Assembly: GCA_001564055.1 (NCBI GenBank)
Contig: LKNB01000002.1
Coordinates: 62,001 to 126,000 of the forward strand
Reading direction: 5' to 3'
DNA: 64,000 nucleotides
DNA from: Rhodothermaceae bacterium Tc-Br11_B2g6_7
Lineage (GTDB): Bacteria; Bacteroidota; Rhodothermia; Rhodothermales; Salinibacteraceae
This document shows, piece after piece, positions 25,423 through 33,917 of the stretch (positions are counted from its first letter, which is position 1; every line of letters begins with the position of its first letter). The position numbers were made by a program, and so were the translations under genes. Under the pieces are notes generated by a model. That model had not been told where the DNA came from. It saw nothing but the letters and a program-made list of their open reading frames with translations, and did not search any database.

Positions 25423-26593
25423 CTGGTTAATTGTAGGCGGAGGGATCCATGGTACGCATCTCTCGCACGTGTTAACGGCGCAGGCTGGCGTCCAACGCCA
25501 CCGCATCCGGGTGCTGGACCCCTGGCAGGAACCGCTCGCTCGATGGCACGCCTGTACGCAAAATACCGGCATGGGCTACCTGCGCTCCAGCTTGGTCCAC
25601 CATCTGGCGCTGCATCCGTTTGACCTGAAGCACTTTGCTGAACGCGAGGACGGCACGGGGCACCCTTTTGCGCACCCGTACAAGCGCCCTTCGCGTGCAC
25701 TCTTTGCGGATCATTGCCGCCACGTCATCGCGACGCACGGCTTACGGGACCTGCGCTTGCAGGGCCGCGCCTCTGGGCTGCAGGCATGCGCGGGCGGCGA
25801 TGGATATGTCGTTGAGACATCCGATGGTGCCCTCCGGACGCGGCGGGTGCTGCTGGCGCTTGGGACGAGCGAGCAGCCCTGCTGGCCCGATTGGGCGACG
25901 CGCCTACGCAATGAGACTGCGCCCATCCAGCATATTTTTGAACCGTCGTTCGAGCGCACCGCCTGGCCACTGGAGGGGCACACCCTTATTGTGGGAGGGG
26001 GCATATCCGCAGCGCAGATCGCTATGGCCCTGTACCGAGCCGGCGCAGATCAGTTGACGCTGCTCCGCCGGCACGCCGCGCGTGTGCACCAACTTGACAG
26101 CGATCCCGGCTGGATGGGGCCCAAGTATCAAACGGCCTTCCAAAAAATAGCCGATTGGGATGCCCGGCGTGCAGCGGTTGATAAAGCGCGGCATCGGGGC
26201 GCCGTTCCTCCACGATTACACCGGCGTCTCATGCGGATTGGGCAGCGGGATCGCCTAACGATTCAGACCGGAGAGCTGGCGCGGATGGAGTACGCGGCGA
26301 ACGGACACTTTGTCGGTTGCCTTGCGCGCAACGGCGACCCCATCACAGCAGATCGCATTCTGTTAGCCACCGGTTTCGCGCGGGTCCGGCCTGGCGGGGC
26401 GTGGCTTGCGCGCGCTATTCATACGCTTGGCCTTGCCTGTGCTTCCTGTGGCTATCCCATCGTGGACGCCTCGTTGCAGTGGCACCCGGGGCTCTTCGTC
26501 ACGGGACCGCTGGCCGAGTTGGAGATCGGGCCTGTAGCGGGTAATATCGTTGGCGCACGGCAGGCTGCCGGGCGTATCGCAGCCGCCGCCTGA
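25415..26593 (+). CDS. FAD/NAD(P)-binding oxidoreductase (flavin monooxygenase-like)
   Basis: A 392-residue flavoprotein. An FAD-binding Rossmann motif is at the start (LIVGGGIHGTHLS), and a second dinucleotide motif (LIVGGGISAAQIA) lies near residue 200, with the late LLATGF signature. This order resembles lysine/ornithine N-hydroxylases (SidA/IucD) and other class B monooxygenases. No siderophore synthesis genes adjoin it. It overlaps the merC-like gene by 8 bases, so the two are translated together, and the flavin enzyme probably works in the same metal-linked process. The substrate is unknown. Confidence 0.8.
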   Translation: MLDWLIVGGGIHGTHLSHVLTAQAGVQRHRIRVLDPWQEPLARWHACTQNTGMGYLRSSLVHHLALHPFDLKHFAEREDGTGHPFAHPYKRPSRALFADHCRHVIATHGLRDLRLQGRASGLQACAGGDGYVVETSDGALRTRRVLLALGTSEQPCWPDWATRLRNETAPIQHIFEPSFERTAWPLEGHTLIVGGGISAAQIAMALYRAGADQLTLLRRHAARVHQLDSDPGWMGPKYQTAFQKIADWDARRAAVDKARHRGAVPPRLHRRLMRIGQRDRLTIQTGELARMEYAANGHFVGCLARNGDPITADRILLATGFARVRPGGAWLARAIHTLGLACASCGYPIVDASLQWHPGLFVTGPLAELEIGPVAGNIVGARQAAGRIAAAA

Positions 26594-26682
26594 GGGCCCT
26601 GTGCGAGCTTTTCATGAGCCTGAATCAGATAGGAGGAGCAGGGGTCCTATTCCCCTGGCTTTACTGAACCGATCCCCACCCG

Positions 26683-27444
26683 ATGCCCATGCGCCACACG
26701 CTCTACTTGCTTTTGCCGCTACTCGTTCTGCTGGCTGCCTGTAATAATGACGACGCCCTGCCCAGCGTAGCCGATGACCGGTCCTTCGAAAACGACACCC
26801 AGCTCATTCAACGAGCCGACCGGGCACGTATGTATGGCACCGATACGACGCGGGTAACAGTGGATGAGTATGTTGATTACGCATGCCCCGACTGCGCCGA
26901 CTTCCATGTAGAGCGGATGGACTCGCTCCGCACCCAGTTTGTAGACACCGGCCAATTTAACTTTGTCGTACGGTTCTACCCGATCCCGCGCCTCATGCGC
27001 GGTTTTCATGCGGCAGAAGCGGCCCTCTGTGCGGGCGCGTTTGGTGGACGCGCCGCGTTTGAGGGGATGCAAGATCGCCTGTTGCGCGAGCAGGACCAAT
27101 GGCGTCAGCTTCACAATCCGCAGGCACAGTTTGTGTCCTACGCCGACGACCTGAATCTGCCCATCGATGTATTTCTTGATTGCCTCGACCGCAGCGCGAC
27201 AGCACCGCTGATTCTCGGTGATTTGCAGTTGGCTGCGCAGGCTCAGGTAGAAGGTACTCCGACGTTTGTGTACAACGTGCCCGGGCCCTATGCCGGGGTG
27301 GTATCGTTCTATGGCAACCAGCCCATGGCACGGTTCCAGGAAGCGCTGATGGTGGCTTGGGGAGCACTGGAGGAGGATTCAGACCAGGAGACCGTAACCG
27401 AGACGGATGCGTTGCAGCAGGGGACACCATCGTCAAGCCTCTAA
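26683..27444 (+). CDS. DsbA-like thioredoxin-fold lipoprotein
   Basis: A 253-residue lipoprotein (lipobox L-A-A-C, Cys20) with a DsbA/DSBA-like thioredoxin domain. The active site is C68-P-D-C71 after VDEYVDYA, and the cis-proline loop is V-E-G-T-P-T-F. It would oxidise or isomerise thiols of exported proteins. The last 35 residues are an acidic, Ser/Thr-rich tail. It could be cotranscribed with the CPBP gene 20 bases downstream, and it lies about 90 bases behind the flavoprotein. Confidence 0.9.
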   Translation: MPMRHTLYLLLPLLVLLAACNNDDALPSVADDRSFENDTQLIQRADRARMYGTDTTRVTVDEYVDYACPDCADFHVERMDSLRTQFVDTGQFNFVVRFYPIPRLMRGFHAAEAALCAGAFGGRAAFEGMQDRLLREQDQWRQLHNPQAQFVSYADDLNLPIDVFLDCLDRSATAPLILGDLQLAAQAQVEGTPTFVYNVPGPYAGVVSFYGNQPMARFQEALMVAWGALEEDSDQETVTETDALQQGTPSSSL

Positions 27445-27463
27445 CCGCTGGCCTGCCATCGTA

Positions 27464-28054
27464 ATGAATGCACCCACACCTGACGCCGCTCCAACCCTGC
27501 GGCAGGGCCTTCTGGTAGAGGGGGGGTTGCTTGTTGCCGCTCTCGTGTTGGCCCTTGCGTTTGGGCTCACCCCTTGGCTGGACGTCACGTGGTCTGCAGA
27601 AGCGCTGGCCGTTAGCGTGGCCGGTACCCTCCCCATGGTGGTGCTGTTCTGGGGGCTCCTGCGACTGCCTTATTCCTGGTTAAAAGACCTGATGGCGTTG
27701 GTCCGAGAGCTCCTGCTGCCGATGTTTGAGCGCTCAGGGCTCTGGGGCATCGCGCTGCTCTCCATGATGGCCGGGGTCGGCGAGGAGATGCTCTTTCGTG
27801 GGGTGCTGCAGGCTGGTCTCGAGGGCTGGATGGGTGAACTGGGGGCGCTTGTGGTAGCCAGTGTAGCCTTTGGGCTGGCGCACTTCATCACGCCCGCTTA
27901 CTTCATCCTGGCCACGGTGATGGGCGCATACCTTGGCGGCCTGTACCTCTGGACGGGCAACCTGCTTATCCCCATCGTCGTGCATGCCCTCTATGATTTT
28001 CTGGCACTCGGGTATTATTATATTACACGCCCGGATCCCTCGGTGCCGTCATAG
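27464..28054 (+). CDS. CPBP-family intramembrane metalloprotease
   Basis: A 196-residue membrane protein with about six helices. The Abi/CPBP (Rce1-like) motifs are present: E107-E108-x3-R112 in GVGEEMLFRG, then FGLAHF and VVHALYDF providing the His ligands. Family members process prenylated proteins or bacteriocin-type peptides; the substrate here is unknown. The ATG at 27464 follows the DsbA-like gene by 20 bases; upstream in-frame codons overlap that gene and look non-coding. Confidence 0.88.
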   Translation: MNAPTPDAAPTLRQGLLVEGGLLVAALVLALAFGLTPWLDVTWSAEALAVSVAGTLPMVVLFWGLLRLPYSWLKDLMALVRELLLPMFERSGLWGIALLSMMAGVGEEMLFRGVLQAGLEGWMGELGALVVASVAFGLAHFITPAYFILATVMGAYLGGLYLWTGNLLIPIVVHALYDFLALGYYYITRPDPSVPS

Positions 28055-28121
28055 CCCAAGGCCCTGTGCCCCGACCTACGTTCACTGGCATCGTCCACAC
28101 ATACCTGCTCTCCTCTAACCC

Positions 28122-28892
28122 ATGGCTAACGCATTGACGCAAACCACGCGGCTTCTTGCCCTCACCCTTTTGTTGAGTGTGCTGGCCGCGTGCGGCACGG
28201 CGGCCCCGACAGCGGAAACAGCTGACGAGGCTACCCTCACCGTGTCGCATACAGTCGTCGACTCAACCGCGGCTACGGACAGCGACATGGCGTCCCTTGT
28301 CGCGCCGTATCGGGATGAAATGCAGGAGGAGGTAGAGAGGGTCATTGCACACGCCCCGGAAGAACTCAGAGAAGGCAGGCCAGAGGGGCGACTTGGCAAC
28401 CTGGCCGCGGATGCGATGCTACACCACGCCCGGCAGCTTGCGGAGGAACCTGTCGATATGGCGCTCACGAACAATGGCGGGCTGCGGGTACCGCTGGGTC
28501 CTGGTGATATCACGGTAGGCGCCGTCTACGAACTCATGCCTTTCGAAAACCGAATGGTCGTGCTTGTGCTGTCTGGTGCCGAGGTAGAGACGCTGGCTGA
28601 GCAACTGGTGACGCAGTATGGAGGCGAGCCCATTGCTGGCTTCTCCTTTGCGTTCGATCCTGATACTGACACCGTTGGTAACATTCGCATTGGAGGAACC
28701 CCGATGGACCCGGCGGCGCACTATCGGCTTGTAACCTCGGATTACTTGGCTGACGGGGGCGGGCCGCCCATGTTGGAAGGGCTGCCCCGCGAGGAGCTGC
28801 CTATGCTCCTGCGCGATGCGTTCATCACCTACTTTGAGTCCATGGGCACTCTTACCCATGAAATCGAGGGCCGCATCACTCCAATAGAGTAA
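28122..28892 (+). CDS. 5'-nucleotidase C-terminal (substrate-binding) domain lipoprotein
   Basis: A 256-residue protein with a lipoprotein-like leader (ending L-A-A-C) and a domain equivalent to the C-terminal half of UshA-type 5'-nucleotidases. It includes LGNLAADAML, TNNGGLRVPLGPGDITVGAVYELMPFEN and the DYLADGGGPPML region that stacks the nucleotide base. It lacks the catalytic metallophosphatase half, which is supplied by the next gene. Gene order (C-domain first) is reversed relative to the fused enzyme. Confidence 0.9.
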   Translation: MANALTQTTRLLALTLLLSVLAACGTAAPTAETADEATLTVSHTVVDSTAATDSDMASLVAPYRDEMQEEVERVIAHAPEELREGRPEGRLGNLAADAMLHHARQLAEEPVDMALTNNGGLRVPLGPGDITVGAVYELMPFENRMVVLVLSGAEVETLAEQLVTQYGGEPIAGFSFAFDPDTDTVGNIRIGGTPMDPAAHYRLVTSDYLADGGGPPMLEGLPREELPMLLRDAFITYFESMGTLTHEIEGRITPIE

Positions 28893-28937
28893 TTGCCCCG
28901 CCTGGTCTTCCCTGCTTTCCACTAACTGCATTACCGC

Positions 28938-29867
28938 ATGCCAACCTCACGCCGCCACTTCCTTCGCACGCTAACGGCTGGTGTGGCAGGTACCGCCCTC
29001 TGGCCCGGTCTAAGTGCTGCTGCCGCCGACCGTACCCACCTGGTCATCCTGCACACCAATGACACGCACTCCCGCATCGATCCCTTTCCCAATGATGGGG
29101 GACGATACGCTGGGCTTGGGGGGGTAGCGCGGCGGGCAGCGCTCATCAACGCTATCCGGGCCCAGCACGACCATGTGCTGCTCGTCGATAGCGGCGATAT
29201 CTTTCAGGGGACGCCGTACTTCAACTTTTTCGACGGCGAGCTTGAGTTTAAAGCGATGTCAAAAATGCAGTACGACGTCGCCACACTGGGTAATCACGAC
29301 TTCGACAATGGCGTGAGCGGTTTCATGGACGTGGTGTCCCATGCTGATTTTGAGTTCATTTCCGCGAATTACAATGTGCACGGCTCGCCCCTCGCACCGC
29401 ACGTCAGCCCCTACACGACGCGCAGCTTCGGTGGGCTGAAGGTGGGCCTGTTTGGTCTCGGGATCGCATTTGATGGGCTGGTGCTTCCATCGCTCCATCA
29501 AGGCATCACGTACGAAGATCCGACGGGCGTCGCGCGGGAGATGGTGCACCAGCTACGGGCAGACGGATGCGACCTGATTGTCTGCCTCTCTCATCTCGGC
29601 TACCGATACCAAAGCGACCGTCCGAGCGATGTTCGGGTGGCCGAAGACGTGGAGGGCATTGACCTTATTCTTGGGGGGCACACCCACACCTTTCTGGATG
29701 AGCCACACGTGATTCCGCACGAACATGCGGCGGCTACGCAGATCGCGCAGGTGGGCTTTGCCGGTATCCGGCTGGGGCGGATCGATGTGGTCGTCGACGG
29801 CACGGGGCGCGTGCAGCACTGGGCGCATCAGCAGTACGCGATTGACGACGCGGTGCGAGCGGCGTAG
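28938..29867 (+). CDS. 5'-nucleotidase/metallophosphatase catalytic domain, Tat-exported
   Basis: A 309-residue metallophosphatase equivalent to the N-terminal half of UshA. The metal motifs are all visible: HTNDTHSRIDP, VDSGDIFQGTPYFNFFDG, LGNHDFDNG and LGGHTHTFLDEP. The N-terminus carries a twin-arginine signal (S-R-R-H-F-L-R followed by a hydrophobic stretch), so it is exported folded, presumably with its metals. With the preceding C-domain lipoprotein it forms a two-gene periplasmic nucleotidase for salvage of nucleotides or phosphate. Confidence 0.92.
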   Translation: MPTSRRHFLRTLTAGVAGTALWPGLSAAAADRTHLVILHTNDTHSRIDPFPNDGGRYAGLGGVARRAALINAIRAQHDHVLLVDSGDIFQGTPYFNFFDGELEFKAMSKMQYDVATLGNHDFDNGVSGFMDVVSHADFEFISANYNVHGSPLAPHVSPYTTRSFGGLKVGLFGLGIAFDGLVLPSLHQGITYEDPTGVAREMVHQLRADGCDLIVCLSHLGYRYQSDRPSDVRVAEDVEGIDLILGGHTHTFLDEPHVIPHEHAAATQIAQVGFAGIRLGRIDVVVDGTGRVQHWAHQQYAIDDAVRAA

Positions 29868-29876
29868 TAGCGGTGC

Positions 29877-30716
29877 CTATCCGTCATCGGTCGATGCCCC
29901 TTCAGGCACATGCAGATCGACCTGTAGCCCGGCTTCAATGAGATGCTGCTTCGAAAAGTCGCCTGTGCTGACGTAGTACAGCAAGCCCTCCCGACCCAGG
30001 AGATCTGCGCGGGTGGCATCAGCAGGTTTTCCTTCGGCCCGCATGGCCTGGGCGCGAGCACAGAGGGCGACGAGGTAGTGCAGTTTCGACTTGAGCGCTC
30101 GGGCCCCCTCTGGCACAAGGCCGGCATGTCCGCAGAACAGGGTGTCAATGGGGCGGGCGCGCAGGGCGCGGAGTGAATCGATAAGTGCAGAGAGGTCCTC
30201 GTCGAAGCGGAGGTAGAGCGGGCGGCGCGTCAGAAACAGGTCAGCGCTAAAAAGCCAACCGCGTGACCGTTCGAACAGGCACACCATATCGTCGGCGTGG
30301 CCGGGCGCAGGAATGACCGAGAGCTGCTCGCCTGACCCGACGTCCAATGTATCCGAGAGGGGGCTGGCCGTGACGGCAGACGGTTTGCCCCAGACAAAGC
30401 GCCGATACAGCTCCTGCGGATAGCCCTTACGCAGCCGTTCCAGACTATCCGCAGGAGCGTACACAGGGCACCCAAGCATCTCCTGCAGGCGGGCGGCGTT
30501 GCCGGCATGGTCCTCATGGTGGTGCGTCAGGACGATTTGCTCAATCGGTCGCCGCGCGTGCTCTGCTTCAACAAACGTGCGGACGGTGCGCCAGCCCGCC
30601 GGCGGGCCCGTGTCGATCAGCGCATTGCCAAAACGGTAGCAGTAACTCTGGGTGTTGATGCCGCGATCGATGCGCCCTGAGCGAACCCCGGAGACCGGTC
30701 CATGGACGACCTTCAT
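29877..30716 (-). CDS. MBL-fold metallo-hydrolase
   Basis: A 279-residue metallo-beta-lactamase-fold protein with the binuclear metal motif LTHHHEDHAGN (HxHxDH) and further His residues in PGHADDMVCLF and CGHAGLVPEG. There is no signal peptide. The family covers glyoxalase II-like, lactonase and phosphodiesterase activities; nothing here fixes the substrate. It converges with the nucleotidase gene, with 9 bases between the stops. Confidence 0.87.
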   Translation of the reverse strand: MKVVHGPVSGVRSGRIDRGINTQSYCYRFGNALIDTGPPAGWRTVRTFVEAEHARRPIEQIVLTHHHEDHAGNAARLQEMLGCPVYAPADSLERLRKGYPQELYRRFVWGKPSAVTASPLSDTLDVGSGEQLSVIPAPGHADDMVCLFERSRGWLFSADLFLTRRPLYLRFDEDLSALIDSLRALRARPIDTLFCGHAGLVPEGARALKSKLHYLVALCARAQAMRAEGKPADATRADLLGREGLLYYVSTGDFSKQHLIEAGLQVDLHVPEGASTDDG

Positions 30717-30814
30717 AGCGTAGGAGTGGATAGATGCATGCGTCTACCTGCTCAACAGGCGGCAAGCGATCGGGGATCCCCGGGTGTTTCTCGGTTGAAA
30801 TATGGGCCGTAGCG

Positions 30815-32545
30815 CTACGCCAACTGCCGGTCCAGTGTCTTGTTGATTTGCTTGGCAATCCAGTCGGCTTCACGCTTATCGTGCAGGTTGTCTATTTGTG
30901 CCGCCATCGTACGGAATTGTTGGATGCCGCTGGCGAGGCTATTGGCCCGCTCCTCCCCAAGAAAGGAGCCCACATCGTTCAGTAATTGTCCGGCCACTCC
31001 TTCGGGTTGATCCACCGTGTCCTCGTAGCGATGCAGAATGATTCGGTAATGCGACTGGCCCTGAGTCCCTGTGATCTCAACCTCGGCATCTTTGAGGTCG
31101 CGCACCGGGATGCTGGTTTTTTTCTTACCGCCCGCGCCTGTTTGCACGGTGGCTGTTCCGTTTTCGATGGTGAGAATGGTTTCGTGCGTGAGCATGGTCT
31201 TTGCCCCGTACAACATGAGTCCTCCAAAACCGGCGAAAATGAGCGACCCGAAAAAGCCCATCCCAAGGATAAGCCCGGGCAGGGCAATTAATACAAGCAG
31301 TGCACCAATAGCGCCGATGACGTACGGTGTCCACGAATCACGCTGGGACGCCACATGGAGGCGCAGCCCTTCGTCAGGGAGCTGCTCAAGCGAGATGTTC
31401 TTGCTGATTGGCGCGTCAAGGTTCGGCTGAATGACGTACTCCGCGTACGGGTCCTCGGGCGAGGCGCCGGCCATCATACTACCCGTGAGCGCGCTGGCAG
31501 GAATCACGGGTTTGCCTTCGGTGGCTTCATCAGAGGCCTCCTCTACCGTGCGCTCCGGCGCATCCGCATCGGCGGGGGCAAAGACCGGGATTTCGAACGC
31601 GGCATCATAATTTGGACCCGGCAACTCGGCGTGCACCTCTACCTTCCAGCGTATGTCGTTCTCCCGCGTCCGGGCGAGGTAACTATCAGACCGACGGATA
31701 GGCGTAGAGGTGGGGTAGTCCTCTGGGAGGTCGAAGGTAAAGGGAATCTCCACCCCTTCAGACGTAACGCTTTTGGGGCGCATGTGGTGTTCATCGCGCC
31801 AGAGAAGATTCATGTCCACGCGCTTCGTCCGGCTGTTGTTTTTGCCACCGCTGCGTTCGTACCGTACGGAGCGGCGATAGCAAGAGCATTCAACGCGAAT
31901 TCCATGGCGGGGCAAATCGTCGGCTGGCAATTGAGCCAACACACGTCCCCGGACGGTCGCACCAAGCCGCGCCGGCACCTCGTCAAGCCGCAGCTCTGAA
32001 ACGCCAAACCGCTTGCCTCGCTGCCACTGCCGATACGCAACGCCAAGCATGATGAGGCCAGCTGTTGGAAATATGAGAATTAGCAGCGCGGCATACTCCG
32101 GATCCTCGCTGGAGAAGATGGCCTCATCCAGAATGCTCACAGTGCCGAACAATCCCATCACCGTGAAAATGACCCCCAAAACGATGAGTGCGCGTATTGG
32201 CCGCGTGCGGTGGGTCATCAGGTTTTCCCGCCAGGACTCGCGGAGCTTCCACGGTTCCTCATGGGCGAAGGCCTTATCGTAGCGCCGCTGCTCGCGCATG
32301 TTGGACCGCGTGCCAAGCAAAAAGACAATCCCAATAACGAGCATGATCAGCCCGATGAACAGCAGCTCCATGTCTGTGCCCTCCAGAGAACCCGTGTCAA
32401 GGAAAGCAGACGCAAAAGGGTACAGTAAATAAAGCGCGACAAGGACCATGGCGGCACCAATCAGCAGCGCAATGCCATGCTTCACTCGCTGTAATGGACC
32501 ATTCGAGTTGTTAGAGCCGTCTTTTCGGAAGTTGAGTCGAAGCAT
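30815..32545 (-). CDS. Large membrane protein with arrestin-like beta domain
   Basis: A 576-residue protein of unknown function. Four hydrophobic helices in the first 220 residues are followed by a soluble beta-rich domain (about 215-380). Its pattern, with IPFTFDLPEDYPTS and RWKVEVHAELPGPNYDAAFEIPVF, resembles arrestin/Spo0M-type folds. A second pair of helices lies near residues 425-470, then a C-terminal soluble part with EILTIENGTATVQTG and a final helical segment. The start is uncertain: ATG at 32545 or 32584. It stands between an MBL hydrolase and hsp20 with no obvious partner. Confidence 0.7.
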   Translation of the reverse strand: MLRLNFRKDGSNNSNGPLQRVKHGIALLIGAAMVLVALYLLYPFASAFLDTGSLEGTDMELLFIGLIMLVIGIVFLLGTRSNMREQRRYDKAFAHEEPWKLRESWRENLMTHRTRPIRALIVLGVIFTVMGLFGTVSILDEAIFSSEDPEYAALLILIFPTAGLIMLGVAYRQWQRGKRFGVSELRLDEVPARLGATVRGRVLAQLPADDLPRHGIRVECSCYRRSVRYERSGGKNNSRTKRVDMNLLWRDEHHMRPKSVTSEGVEIPFTFDLPEDYPTSTPIRRSDSYLARTRENDIRWKVEVHAELPGPNYDAAFEIPVFAPADADAPERTVEEASDEATEGKPVIPASALTGSMMAGASPEDPYAEYVIQPNLDAPISKNISLEQLPDEGLRLHVASQRDSWTPYVIGAIGALLVLIALPGLILGMGFFGSLIFAGFGGLMLYGAKTMLTHETILTIENGTATVQTGAGGKKKTSIPVRDLKDAEVEITGTQGQSHYRIILHRYEDTVDQPEGVAGQLLNDVGSFLGEERANSLASGIQQFRTMAAQIDNLHDKREADWIAKQINKTLDRQLA

Positions 32546-32707
32546 GAGGTTACGGTAAAAACGTCTGGTCAGAAGATCGCGCATCGCCGCAGCGGGTGCT
32601 ATGACATGTCCACGCGCTGCGTTGAGCGTACTTGGCACGGTGGGGGCGTTCGCTTGTAAATGCGTACGTGTGACCAAGAACCGGACGCGTATGCGGAAAA
32701 GTGCGAT

Positions 32708-32745
32708 ACAAAAAAGCCCCGCCGACAAAACGTGTCGACGGGGCT
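32708..32745 (-). terminator. Intrinsic terminator of hsp20
   Basis: Read on the minus strand, GCCCCG-t-CGACA pairs with TGTCG-g-CGGGGC and is followed by TTTTTTG. It lies 35 bases after the hsp20 stop codon. Confidence 0.85.
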
Positions 32746-32779
32746 GTCGCTGGATTTAACAGCGTACGCGGACTCGTTT

Positions 32780-33202
32780 TTACTGAATGGCAATGCGCCG
32801 GGGCTGGCGTTCCGCTGCCTTCGGAACGAAGACGTTTAAGACGCCATCTGTAAAGCGCGCTTCAATGCCGTCCGGGTTGATCCCTTCACCGAAGCGGAGG
32901 CGCCGGAAAAAGCGGCCCTGCCAGCGCTCCAGCCGGTGGTACTGCGGATCGGTGTCTTGCTGTGGAAGCGTGCGTTCACCGCTGATCTTCAGGATGCCGT
33001 CCTCAAACGTTAGGGTCACATCCTCACGGGAGAGGCCCGGCAGGTCAAGCGCCACCTGGTATCCATTGCTTGTTTCTGCAATATCCAGGGTGGGCGACCA
33101 CACGGTGGATTCGACCTCACGCGGGGTATCAAAAGGCTCGCTGAACAACCGTGTGCGTGGAAGAAGTCCGGTGTTGCGTGTCAGTAGACGTGTCATGGTC
33201 AT
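32780..33202 (-). CDS. Small heat-shock protein, Hsp20/alpha-crystallin family
   Basis: A 140-residue holdase chaperone. The alpha-crystallin domain (about residues 35-125) shows VALDLPGLSREDVTLTFEDGILKISGER and the FRRLRFGEGINPDGIEARFTDGVLNVFVPK strand pair. The C-terminus ends R-R-I-A-I-Q, providing the I-x-I motif that caps neighbouring subunits in oligomers. Several ATG or GTG starts lie within 12 bases; I chose 33202. It is divergent from groES, so heat-shock genes of both kinds share one control region. Confidence 0.93.
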   Translation of the reverse strand: MTMTRLLTRNTGLLPRTRLFSEPFDTPREVESTVWSPTLDIAETSNGYQVALDLPGLSREDVTLTFEDGILKISGERTLPQQDTDPQYHRLERWQGRFFRRLRFGEGINPDGIEARFTDGVLNVFVPKAAERQPRRIAIQ

Positions 33203-33549
33203 CACCTATTTGTTCGTATGAAATGATAGCGGCAATGATTAACAACTCCACTGAAATACAGCAACAAATGACATTCCAACGAAGGCGTGGCAGTTGCCAT
33301 TGGAGGCTGCATGGAAAATGCGTCAGGATTCATTACACGAGCTGTTGACAGATTAGCAGTTCAGGTGCCCGTTGCACCCCTTGGTGCTGCGGGTGGGGGA
33401 TGGTTACGTTACAGGCTGCCATGTTGGCCGCTCCGTTACCGTAGCATTCGTTGCGGCACGTCGTTTGATATTGTGCAGTTCAGATAAACTCCACTCATCG
33501 CACATGCGGGTTTCCGTGTGGTGAGGGTCCCACGTTAATAACTTGTCCC
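33203..33549. other. Control region between divergent hsp20 and groES
   Basis: This 347-base spacer must carry the promoters of two heat-shock operons. I looked for the CIRCE element (TTAGCACTC with its inverted copy) bound by HrcA and did not find it, and I see no clear sigma-32-type promoter. There is no convincing small gene. The regulatory signal therefore remains unidentified. Confidence 0.5.
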
Positions 33550-33849
33550 ATGCAATCTATGACCCAACTCAAGCCTCTGGGAGACCGCGTATTGGTCCGC
33601 CCCAACCCCGCAGACGAAACCACGGCTGGCGGACTCTTCATTCCCGACACCGCAAAGGAGAAGCCGCAGCAGGGTACTGTGGTATCCGTAGGACCTGGCA
33701 CGACAGAAAACGGCGTGCGCGTCGAGATGTCTGTAAACGACGGCGATGCGGTCCTCTACGGAAAGTACGCAGGAACGGAGGTGACACTCGACGGCGAGGA
33801 TCTCCTCATCATGCGGGAGACCGATATCCTGGGCGTTGTTGAGGCCTAA
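33550..33849 (+). CDS. groES: Co-chaperonin GroES
   Basis: A 99-residue (or 96 from the second ATG) heptameric lid of the chaperonin. It has the typical [39 protein letters not shown] start with a mobile loop, then [14 protein letters not shown] and the C-terminal DILGVVEA. It is followed 68 bases later by groEL in a standard operon. Confidence 0.97.
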   Translation: MQSMTQLKPLGDRVLVRPNPADETTAGGLFIPDTAKEKPQQGTVVSVGPGTTENGVRVEMSVNDGDAVLYGKYAGTEVTLDGEDLLIMRETDILGVVEA

Positions 33850-33917
33850 CGCCGTTTTCCATTCACTGGCACGTGGCCGCGGATCGTTGAGACCCCGGTC
33901 AGCCCCAAACCTATGCT

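Noticed and set aside
33203-33549. CIRCE element for HrcA control of groES-groEL
   Set aside because: No TTAGCACTC-N9-GAGTGCTAA-like repeat is present in the spacer.
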